Notes under the pieces: generated by a model
Told to the model about the DNA's origin: nothing
Seen by the model: only the letters and a program-made list of their open reading frames with translations
Databases searched by the model: none
Assembly (NCBI GenBank): GCA_039024315.1
Contig: JBCCQN010000142.1
Coordinates: forward strand, 1 to 21,079
Source: JBCAWW01 sp039024315
Lineage (GTDB): Bacteria; Bacteroidota; Bacteroidia; J057
DNA length: 21,079 bases
Direction: 5' to 3'
Shown: positions 14,910-21,079 of the stretch, piece by piece
How the letters are laid out: each line of letters opens with the position of its first letter
Position numbering within the stretch: the stretch's first letter is position 1
Made by a program: the position numbers and the translations under genes

Positions 14910-17522
14910 ATGTACTCAGTCTTAAAAATCATTTTCCTACTCTGCGGGATAATAATCCTCCTTGTTCCACTCTATAGCCAAAAACAAAAAAACGCGACTC
15001 AGTGGCAAGTCGAAATCATGAGCTTGGATAGTCTTGCGCCTGAGAAGGCCCTACAAGAATTAGACAAGATTAGTCCCGTTTTAGAAAAAGACTTTCCCGA
15101 ATTATTTGCCTTGGCCCAGTGTCTAAAAGCCTGGCAATATTTTAATCTTGAAAAATTAGCGCAATCCCATGCGTTGCTCAAGATTCACCTGCCTAAGGTC
15201 GAGCCAATGCTTGATGATTGGCAAAAGGCTAAATTTCAATATGCGGTTTATGAATATTGGTACGAAGAACAGCCTGATTCAATCAATTTTGCAGAGGCCA
15301 AACAGTTTAGAGAGACATTGATCCAGATCGAGACGGTCGATACTTTGCTCCAAAACGAGATGTATTGGACTTTGGGCTATGACCAGTATGACTATGCAAG
15401 TCGTTATGGTCGGTATGCTGAGGCCCTAAATTATTTGTATGATCTAATAGAACTGATTGATACTGATTCTCTGCATTTTGACCGCTTTCGATATAAAACC
15501 ACCTACGCCCTTGGCGCGACTTATTATCTAATCAATGATCTCGAAAAATCGCGTGAGTTCTTCCTCCAGACGATCGAAGCGACAGAACAGAGTCCCGATC
15601 CTGATAAGCTAGATTTTAGAGCTACTACGCTGCATTTTCTCGGGATTATTTATCGTACAGAAGGAGATACCGCTCAATGGGAAGTGTATACCGATAAAGC
15701 CATTCAGATATTTGATGGGCTTAATACCGAAAATATCATCCCCGTTCAAATGGACTTCACCGAATACCTCATTGCCAAAGATAGGTTGCAGGAAGCTGAG
15801 TATTATTTGACGCAAATTGACGCAAATCTCAAAAAGTATCAGGTAGAGCATCCCTATTTCTGGGGAGGATATTACAGCACTATTGCTAGGTTTGAATTTG
15901 CTCAAGGAAACCCCCAAAGTGCCCTCGCTTGGATCGAAAAATCCTATCAGGCTGATGAAGACGCGCAAAGTCGTAGTTATGTCTTACCGCTTCGGCAAAA
16001 ATACGCTGAGGCAGTGGGAAAATATGAATTAGCCCTTGAAAGTTTGAAAGAATACCAGGGGCTTTATGAAGCGGGGATGAGCGTGAAGCAAATTGAAGTG
16101 GTCGATGAACTAGAGAAAAAGCACGCTTTAGCAGAACAAAAGCGAGAAGCGGCCTACTTGCTGGAAACCAAAACCTTGCAGGACAAGCAATTAAATCTGC
16201 AACGAACGCTGCTCATCATTACCTTTATCGCCTTGTTTTTGATGGCAGCCTTGAGTTTTTATTTGTATCGCCTCGGCGAACGCTTGAAAGGAGCCAACGG
16301 CCTTTTGCGAAAACAAAAAGCAGACCTTAGCGCAGCTAAAGAAACTGCCATTGCCGCTACCAAAGCCAAAGCAGATTTCCTTTCGGTGATGAGCCACGAG
16401 ATTCGGACGCCCATGAATGGGGTGATCGGTACCACTGATTTGCTAGCTGCTACCCAACTAGATGAGGAACAAGAAGACTTAGTGCAAACGATCAATCATA
16501 GCGCAGACAGTTTACTTACGATCATCAATGATATCTTGGACTTTTCTAAAATTGAGTCTGGTAACTTGGAGATCGAACAAATTGCCTTCTCGCTTCATAA
16601 CTGTTTGGCCGAAGTAATGAATCTTTTTGCTCCTAGCGCCGCTGAAAAAGGCCTAGTTTTTAATGCGAGGATTGATCCAAATGTACCCGAAGGCATTATT
16701 GGTGATCCTGTAAGATTGAAGCAGATACTTAGTAATCTCATCAGCAATGCCATTAAGTTTACAAAAGAGGGTGAAATTAAGGTCAGCGTAGCTTTGGCTA
16801 CTGTCAGCGAACTAGAGCGTGAAAAAGACATTGCCCTGATTTTTTCGGTTCAAGACTCGGGTATTGGTATTCCCAAAGAAAAGCAGGAACGCTTATTTAA
16901 GGCTTTTAGTCAAGCAGATACATCGACAACCCGCAAATATGGAGGTACAGGTCTTGGTTTAGCCATTTCAGCTCAACTGAGTCGCCTTATGGGAGGCGAG
17001 ATATGGGTGGAAAGCAACTCTACCGAAGGGAGCACTCATCGAGGGGCGACCTTTAGGTTTCGCATCCTTTCGCAAAAAGCAAATCAAATCGAATTTAAAC
17101 CCTCTATTACTGAAAAAGCTCACTCTCTCAGCCAAAAACTCGCTGATAAATTCCCCTTATCCCTGCTGGTCGCAGAAGATAATAAGGTCAATCAAAAGCT
17201 AGTGTTGAGGATGCTCTCAAAGCTAGGCTACCAAGCTGACCTCGTCCAAAATGGACAGGATGCGGTAGAAATGGCACTAAAAAATGCTTACGATCTCATT
17301 TTGATGGATGTACAAATGCCCATCATGGATGGGATCATGGCTACCCAAACGATAATTGATAGCCTCCAAACGCCTCCGACTATTATTGCCATGACTGCCA
17401 ATGCCCTCAAAGAAGATATTGACCGCTGCCAAGCTGTGGGAATGGCCGGCCACCTCGGCAAACCATTTCGGAGTCCCGAATTAATAAAAGTGCTTAAAAA
17501 ATTCAGTAGCCCGAAATTATAG
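14910..17522 (+). CDS. TPR-containing hybrid sensor histidine kinase
   Basis: A membrane-bound hybrid two-component kinase of 870 residues. After a signal-like N-terminus (MYSVLKIIFLLCGIIILLVPLYS) comes a helical repeat region to about 420 with TPR features, presumably periplasmic. One membrane segment (about 434-453, TLLIITFIALFLMAALSFYLY) follows, then a short coiled coil. The kinase has the HisKA motif FLSVMSHEIRTPMNGVIG with the phosphorylated His496. The HATPase has its N box at Asn613 (LSNLISNAIKF), the DSGIGIP box at Asp649, and GGTGLGLAIS. The C-terminal receiver carries phospho-acceptor Asp800 (LILMDVQMPIMDG) and the conserved Lys in GHLGKPF. It has no DNA-binding output, so it must signal through a partner; none is adjacent. 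The ATG at 14910 is preferred to a TTG at 14880. A weak hairpin at 17558-17578 follows. Confidence 0.93.
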   Translation: MYSVLKIIFLLCGIIILLVPLYSQKQKNATQWQVEIMSLDSLAPEKALQELDKISPVLEKDFPELFALAQCLKAWQYFNLEKLAQSHALLKIHLPKVEPMLDDWQKAKFQYAVYEYWYEEQPDSINFAEAKQFRETLIQIETVDTLLQNEMYWTLGYDQYDYASRYGRYAEALNYLYDLIELIDTDSLHFDRFRYKTTYALGATYYLINDLEKSREFFLQTIEATEQSPDPDKLDFRATTLHFLGIIYRTEGDTAQWEVYTDKAIQIFDGLNTENIIPVQMDFTEYLIAKDRLQEAEYYLTQIDANLKKYQVEHPYFWGGYYSTIARFEFAQGNPQSALAWIEKSYQADEDAQSRSYVLPLRQKYAEAVGKYELALESLKEYQGLYEAGMSVKQIEVVDELEKKHALAEQKREAAYLLETKTLQDKQLNLQRTLLIITFIALFLMAALSFYLYRLGERLKGANGLLRKQKADLSAAKETAIAATKAKADFLSVMSHEIRTPMNGVIGTTDLLAATQLDEEQEDLVQTINHSADSLLTIINDILDFSKIESGNLEIEQIAFSLHNCLAEVMNLFAPSAAEKGLVFNARIDPNVPEGIIGDPVRLKQILSNLISNAIKFTKEGEIKVSVALATVSELEREKDIALIFSVQDSGIGIPKEKQERLFKAFSQADTSTTRKYGGTGLGLAISAQLSRLMGGEIWVESNSTEGSTHRGATFRFRILSQKANQIEFKPSITEKAHSLSQKLADKFPLSLLVAEDNKVNQKLVLRMLSKLGYQADLVQNGQDAVEMALKNAYDLILMDVQMPIMDGIMATQTIIDSLQTPPTIIAMTANALKEDIDRCQAVGMAGHLGKPFRSPELIKVLKKFSSPKL

Positions 17523-17557
17523 ACTTTTTACAATGTTTATCCAAAGCAGGAAGTGTC

Positions 17558-17578
17558 TAGGCGTGTAAGCCTATTTTT
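17558..17578 (+). terminator. Weak intrinsic terminator after the hybrid kinase gene
   Basis: TAGGC (17558-17562) pairs with GCCTA (17569-17573) around a 6-nt loop, followed by five Ts. The 5-bp stem is short. TATTTTTG at 17572-17579 also matches a Bacteroidota -7 element, and an 8-bp palindrome TAGGCCTA follows at 17588-17595, so the same bases may instead belong to the promoter of the next gene. Confidence 0.4.
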
Positions 17579-17617
17579 GTTATTATATAGGCCTACAACT
17601 CTTTTAATCCTAACACT

Positions 17618-19207
17618 ATGCAAAGGATCTACTACCTCTTCGCCTTAGGGCTGTTGCTAGGATTCGCGGCTTGCGAACCCTCCGGCCCCATTTCAAACAA
17701 TGACATTCCTCAACCTACTGTCAACCTTCGCCTCACCAAAGACATCACACCGCTTGGGGGCAAGCCACCTCTCAATCGGGTAGCCATCGACCGTCTCGTG
17801 CTGCAAAACTTGATGGAGCGAGATCAGTTCCGCTGGGACTATGTGGATGATTATACCGTTTGGAGTGCTGCCACCATTACGGATTCTTTGGTCTCTATCG
17901 GCTACCAGCCCGAAGGCTTTCAAAACCTTGACCAACGTATCCATGAGATTGATGTCAATCAAGGCGAGTGGAAAGCCGTGCGCGAAGCGATTCTTAAGTA
18001 TGTCGAAATTGAATACAATCGCCTTCATCCGAGCGACGAACCGATCAAAGGCGAAGACCTGATCGCGTTTGGCGAAAAACCCCTACCATATCTCAATTTA
18101 CATCTCTATGACTACGAAATCATCGCTAGTCTGCGCAATATGAATGTCATCCGCTATGTCGAGCCCATGGGTTACGGTACCGAAAATGACCCTTCCATTC
18201 GTTCTGCCTCGGGTTGTGGGGGCGCTAATGGGGCCAATGTTCCTGCTAGCGATTATACTACGGTTTCACCGAACGCTAAGGTCTCTTGGAACTATAGCTA
18301 TATGAACATTCAAAACGCTTGGAATCTGAGCCAGGGTGATAATATCGTAGTGGGAGTGATTGATTCGGGTATCAGCTCTAGCCAAAACAAGCTCAATGGC
18401 GGCTTCGCCTCGGGGTGGTCAGGCGGTCGCTTTCGCCAAAAGTATGGTTTCCACGAAACTTGTTCTTGGTGGTTTTGGTGCTCCAACGATGGACCCAACG
18501 ACGACTGTGGTCATGGTACCACTATGGCCGGTACTATTGCAGCTCCTAGAACCAATGCTGGCTCTACGGTCGGAGTCGCTTACAAAGCGGATCTCATTTC
18601 TTGCCGCGGTACCAATGATGTGGTTATCAATGAGTCAAACGAGAAAGATGGGGTATCTGATTCATACTATTTCCTTGGAGGACGTAATGATGTCAAGATC
18701 ATCAGCATGTCATTAGGAGATGTATTTTACAGTGGGCAAGTGGCTGATGCAGTGCGCTACGCCAACAATCGCGGTAAATTGATCTTTGCAGCTGCAGGAA
18801 CTTCTCTTACTTGGACAAGCTGGGTCGGCGTGATCTTCCCTGCTAGCATGAGCGAAACTGTAGCCGTAACGGGCGTCAAAACTGGTAGCCCAACGCAGCG
18901 TTGTAGCGTTTGCCATGACGGCTCTGCGGTAGATTTTATCGTTACGATGGAAGACCGCAACGACTCTGATCGCGTACCTTTGAGTTTGGCGATGAGTGGC
19001 AACACTCCTACCTATGTGGGCGGTTCATCGGTGGCTACGGCGACGACTGCCGGTATTGCGGCGCTTGTATGGGCTGCAAATCCCAATCAGTCAAAGAGTC
19101 AAGTATATAATCGTATGAAAGAAGCGGCTTCCAATTATCCAAACCGTAGCGGAAGCTTTGGTTGGGGACAAATTGATGCCTTCGCTGCCGTTAATGCGGT
19201 ACCATAA
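17618..19207 (+). CDS. Subtilisin-like (S8) serine protease lipoprotein
   Basis: A 529-residue exported subtilase. MQRIYYLFALGLLLGFAACEPSG has a lipobox with lipidated Cys near 20. Residues ~25-190 form a propeptide-like region ending in LRNMNVIRYVEPMGYG, as in I9-type prodomains. The protease domain runs from about 225 to the end. The triad is complete: Asp249 (VGVIDSGIS), His299 (CGHGTTMAGTIAA) and Ser471 (GGSSVATATTAGIAALVWAA). The family's GTS-M-A motif is GSS-V-A here, an accepted variation. Between Asp and His lies an unusual insert rich in Cys and Trp (TCSWWFWCSNDGPNDDC, 281-297), with further Cys pairs at SCRG and CSVC, which may form disulfides outside the cell. It probably degrades proteins at the cell surface. 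A strong hairpin terminator follows 23 nt after the stop. Confidence 0.93.
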   Translation: MQRIYYLFALGLLLGFAACEPSGPISNNDIPQPTVNLRLTKDITPLGGKPPLNRVAIDRLVLQNLMERDQFRWDYVDDYTVWSAATITDSLVSIGYQPEGFQNLDQRIHEIDVNQGEWKAVREAILKYVEIEYNRLHPSDEPIKGEDLIAFGEKPLPYLNLHLYDYEIIASLRNMNVIRYVEPMGYGTENDPSIRSASGCGGANGANVPASDYTTVSPNAKVSWNYSYMNIQNAWNLSQGDNIVVGVIDSGISSSQNKLNGGFASGWSGGRFRQKYGFHETCSWWFWCSNDGPNDDCGHGTTMAGTIAAPRTNAGSTVGVAYKADLISCRGTNDVVINESNEKDGVSDSYYFLGGRNDVKIISMSLGDVFYSGQVADAVRYANNRGKLIFAAAGTSLTWTSWVGVIFPASMSETVAVTGVKTGSPTQRCSVCHDGSAVDFIVTMEDRNDSDRVPLSLAMSGNTPTYVGGSSVATATTAGIAALVWAANPNQSKSQVYNRMKEAASNYPNRSGSFGWGQIDAFAAVNAVP

Positions 19208-19229
19208 AGACACTGTCATTTAAATGATG

Positions 19230-19274
19230 GTAGCGACACTATGCCGATCTTATCGATAGTGTCGCTACTTTTTT
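19230..19274 (+). terminator. GTAGCGAC-family hairpin acting as terminator of the subtilase gene
   Basis: GTAGCGACACTAT (19230-19242) and ATAGTGTCGCTAC (19256-19268) form a 13-bp perfect stem, with an inner CGAT/ATCG helix. Six Ts follow on the plus strand, 23 nt after the subtilase stop, exactly where its terminator is expected and between two convergent genes. The outer eight bases of each arm (GTAGCGAC and GTCGCTAC) are the same as in the hairpin at 10104. Confidence 0.75.
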
Positions 19275-19282
19275 GCCCTAGG

Positions 19283-19831
19283 CTAGTTCTCTAATTCATA
19301 CAATTGTGCTTCCATGGCCTTGGCCTGCTTTTGCCACATACGATTGGTAAAAAAAGCTACCGCAAGGACCACAATCAAAGCGAAGCTTAGGCCTAGGGTC
19401 ACAAATTGTGAGAGTTCTACATTCACAGTAGCATAGCTCAACCAAGCGAGATTATAGCCGATCAATAGGATGGCCGCTACTCCGCCTTGCTGTCTAAATC
19501 TTCGACTCATAAAGCGGAGGGCTGCCCGCAAATCTTGTCCTTGCAAGCCAAGGTGAATGAATCTCAAGGCGTAGAGATTATGAATGATCGTTCCGCCGAC
19601 GGCGATGCCCAAAAGGAGATTGAGGGCCCAAGGCTTGTTATACCCATCAAAGGCATCATAAAAGAGGATGAGAAAAAAGCTCAAGGCCAAACTTTCTACG
19701 ATAAGACGGAAGCGAAATCGCCCCATTGATTTTTGAGTTTTCATTTTGAGGATTTTATAAAGTTGGTCCACCGGCATAGTAGGGCCATCATCGGCCTGTT
19801 GCCATTCGGATTTAAATTGTTCGAGATCCAT
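19283..19831 (-). CDS. Four-helix membrane protein encoded after an ECF sigma factor
   Basis: A 182-residue protein, MDLEQFKSEWQQADDGPTMP... at the start and four hydrophobic segments (about 43-61, 68-87, 118-138 and 143-164), with short charged ends. The first ~38 residues are soluble and helical (VDQLYKILKMKTQKSMGRFRFR), and the basic LRAALRFMSRRFRQQ joins the helix pairs. It is the second gene of a minus-strand operon with the ECF sigma factor at 19948-20421. In that position Bacteroidota often carry the cognate anti-sigma factor or a membrane partner, and the short cytoplasmic start of this protein fits a sigma-binding domain followed by membrane helices. I see no zinc anti-sigma (ZAS, HxxxCxxC) motif. 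The anti-sigma role is inferred from context only. Confidence 0.8.
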   Translation of the reverse strand: MDLEQFKSEWQQADDGPTMPVDQLYKILKMKTQKSMGRFRFRLIVESLALSFFLILFYDAFDGYNKPWALNLLLGIAVGGTIIHNLYALRFIHLGLQGQDLRAALRFMSRRFRQQGGVAAILLIGYNLAWLSYATVNVELSQFVTLGLSFALIVVLAVAFFTNRMWQKQAKAMEAQLYELEN

Positions 19832-19872
19832 TTTTATTTTTTGATTTTTTGAAGGCTTGATTCATTGAATAC

Positions 19873-19950
19873 ACTTCAACACTTCAACACTTCAACACTT
19901 CAACACTTCAACACTTCAACACTTCAACACTTCAACACTTCAACACTTCA
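19873..19950. repeat. Tandem repeat of ACTTCAAC, 9.75 copies
   Basis: Nine exact copies of the octamer ACTTCAAC (19873-19944) are followed by a final partial ACTTCA (19945-19950). The array fills 78 of the 116 bp between the sigma factor stop and the start of the membrane partner gene, and the sigma stop codon (19948-19950) is inside its last partial unit. Not being a multiple of three, an 8-bp unit would shift any reading frame. The perfect copies suggest recent slippage, so copy number is likely to vary. Confidence 0.95.
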
Positions 19951-20421
19951 TGCCTTCATCCACTCTTTCAGTTTCTTGCGAATCCGGTTGAGCTTCACGC
20001 CCACCAAACTGACACTGATACCCAAGATTTCGGCCATTTCTTCGTATTTGTAATCTTCTAGGTAGAGGCTCATGACCGCTTTTTCGATGGGGTTGAGCCG
20101 CTCCATCGCGGAACGTAAAGCCTCCTGTCTTTCACTGCTTTCGTCGCTTAGGGCGGCGGGTTCGTGTTTAAGCTCGTGAGTGGTCGCAATGCCCGGCTTT
20201 TTGTATTTGGCAATCGCCGTACTCAGGGCTACTCGATACATCCAGCTAGAAAAGCGCGCCTCTCCTCTAAAGCTTGGGAAGGATTTCCATAGCTGATACA
20301 TCATATCCTGCAAGAGATCTTCACGTTCGGCTGCAGTATTGCGGTATAAGCGACAGATCTTATGCAAAATGCCTTGATGCTGCTCAATCAATTGGAGAAA
20401 CTGGGCTTCTTTTTCTTTCAT
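19948..20421 (-). CDS. ECF-type RNA polymerase sigma factor
   Basis: A 157-residue sigma-70 family factor of the ECF type (regions 2 and 4 only), directing RNA polymerase to a small set of promoters. Region 2 is EDLLQDMMYQLWKSFPSFRGEARFSSWMYRVALSTAI. Region 4 is LNPIEKAVMSLYLEDYKYEEMAEILGISVSLVGVKLNRIRKKL, with the helix-turn-helix SVSLVGVKLNRI contacting the -35 element. The start MKEKEAQFLQLIEQHQG at 20421 is preferred because region 2 opens at the usual distance; a further ATG 30 nt upstream (20451) only adds MCSFFYLPGA. It is divergent from a second sigma gene at 20539 and is followed by a membrane protein gene. Regulation by that partner is probable but not shown by the sequence. Confidence 0.93.
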   Translation of the reverse strand: MKEKEAQFLQLIEQHQGILHKICRLYRNTAAEREDLLQDMMYQLWKSFPSFRGEARFSSWMYRVALSTAIAKYKKPGIATTHELKHEPAALSDESSERQEALRSAMERLNPIEKAVMSLYLEDYKYEEMAEILGISVSLVGVKLNRIRKKLKEWMKA

Positions 20422-20478
20422 TGCGCCGGGTAAGTAGAAAAAAGAGCACATTTTCTTACAGCAAGGAGATTTTTTTTT

Positions 20479-20496
20479 GAAAACGCAAAAGTTTTC
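20479..20496. promoter_or_regulatory. Inverted repeat between two divergent sigma factor genes
   Basis: GAAAAC (20479-20484) and GTTTTC (20491-20496) are 6-bp arms around GCAAAA, in the 117-bp gap between two sigma genes read in opposite directions. A run of nine Ts precedes it. It may mark a shared operator or be an incidental A/T repeat. Confidence 0.25.
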
Positions 20497-20538
20497 GTGA
20501 AGCTAAGGCATCTAATCAATCAATAGACACCACCGCCC

Positions 20539-21079
20539 TTGAAGGAGACGACTTTAATTAGCCGCTTGCAATCGCAAGAGAACAAGGCGTTCCAGGAACT
20601 GGTAGAACTCTACCAGCAACAGGTATATAATACCTGCCTGGGAATGATACAGTCGGAGGAGGAGGCCGAAGATTTGGCGCAGGAGGTGTTTGTGGAGGCC
20701 TTTCGCTCTATTGGCAACTTTAGAGCGGACGCACAGCTTGGTACTTGGCTTTACCGTATCTCGGTCAATAAGTCGCTGGAGCTGATCCGTAAAAAGAAAC
20801 GCAAAAAGCGCTGGGCCTTTTTCCAAGCCGAACGCGGTGAGGTGGTCGAAACAGAAGCGGCCAGTCGCTTTGTTCACCCTGGAGTCGAGCTTGAAAACAA
20901 AGAGCGTGCTCAAGTTTTGTTTTGGGCTATAGAAAAGCTCTCGGACAAACAACGGGTAGCTTTTACACTTAATAAAGTCGATGGCCTCAGCTATCAAGAA
21001 GTGGCAGAAGTCATGGAAATGAGTCTCGCATCAGTCGAAGGATTGATCTTTAGGGCTCGCAAAAGTTTGCAAAAATTAC
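20539..21079 (+). CDS. ECF-type RNA polymerase sigma factor (partial, runs off the window end)
   Basis: The first 180 codons of a second ECF sigma factor; the 3' end lies beyond the window. Region 2 is SQENKAFQELVELYQQQVYNTC...EDLAQEVFVEAFRSIGNFRADAQLGTWLYRISVNKSLELI, followed by a basic linker (RKKKRKKRW). Region 4 is LSDKQRVAFTLNKVDGLSYQEVAEVMEMSLASVEGLIFRARKSL. No ATG precedes the conserved part in this frame: it is bounded by a TAG at 20524. The likely start is TTG 20539, giving a normal start (KETTLISRLQSQ). AAGGAG (20542-20547), a rare Shine-Dalgarno match, lies 9 nt before an ATT at 20557, so an ATT start is also possible. It is divergent from the other sigma gene 117 bp away. Any anti-sigma gene would be downstream. 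Confidence 0.9.
   Translation, partial: MKETTLISRLQSQENKAFQELVELYQQQVYNTCLGMIQSEEEAEDLAQEVFVEAFRSIGNFRADAQLGTWLYRISVNKSLELIRKKKRKKRWAFFQAERGEVVETEAASRFVHPGVELENKERAQVLFWAIEKLSDKQRVAFTLNKVDGLSYQEVAEVMEMSLASVEGLIFRARKSLQKL

Noticed and set aside
19873..19950. CRISPR-like array
   Set aside because: The units are only 8 bp, contiguous and identical, without spacers.
19865..20053. 62-codon plus-strand frame with repeated LQHFNTST
   Set aside because: It is the translation of the 8-bp tandem repeat and of the antisense of the sigma gene, so not a gene.
20554..20997. 147-codon minus-strand frame
   Set aside because: It is antisense to the second sigma factor, whose motifs are clear on the plus strand, and has no recognisable content.

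Overview
The window is chromosomal DNA of a member of the Bacteroidota, most likely a free-living Saprospiria/Lewinella-like bacterium (the class-level placement is an inference). The evidence is a type IX secretion (T9SS) C-terminal sorting domain, a 7TMR-DISM membrane receptor, several signal-peptide and lipobox proteins, a TPR hybrid histidine kinase, near absence of Shine-Dalgarno sequences, and moderate GC with AT-rich intergenic regions. No tRNA, rRNA, CRISPR array or intact insertion sequence was seen. Positions 1-132, before the first stop codon, hold nothing I can identify.

Layout. 133-4849 is a minus-strand run: an S41-type protease, a small surface lipoprotein and an SLC13/DASS transporter with two RCK_C domains. 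A two-sided terminator separates the last two. 4850-5153 is a divergent control region with an AT-rich inverted repeat and a leader whose structures look like an attenuator. It feeds the most unusual gene of the window (5154-7040), a 7TMR-DISM receptor whose cytoplasmic end is a coiled coil plus the zinc-ribbon/helical module of IS1595-type transposases, without the nuclease domain. An AraC-type regulator follows (7289-8143). It converges on a minus-strand pair, deoC and a sugar-phosphate isomerase/epimerase (9926-8188), pointing to a sugar or deoxyribose catabolic function.

10204-14416 holds envelope and secreted functions: an M23 peptidase, an alpha/beta hydrolase, and a two-gene operon of a small HExxH protein and an Asp-box beta-propeller with a T9SS tail. 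A decayed esterase fragment (14390-14668) comes next, then a TPR hybrid histidine kinase (14910-17522) and a subtilisin-like lipoprotein protease with a Cys/Trp-rich insert (17618-19207). The right end carries two divergent ECF sigma factor genes. The left one leads an operon with a four-helix membrane protein, and the two cistrons are separated by an 8-bp tandem repeat. The right one runs off the window and has no ATG start.

Between the genes are three hairpins sharing TAGCGAC/GTCGC arms (8143, 10104, 19230), which look like a dispersed palindromic repeat family also used as terminators. There are also several long inverted repeats upstream of genes (2951, 4971, 7203) that are candidate operators. 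The candidate for an undescribed system is the membrane receptor with a captured transposase DNA-binding module, together with its leader.
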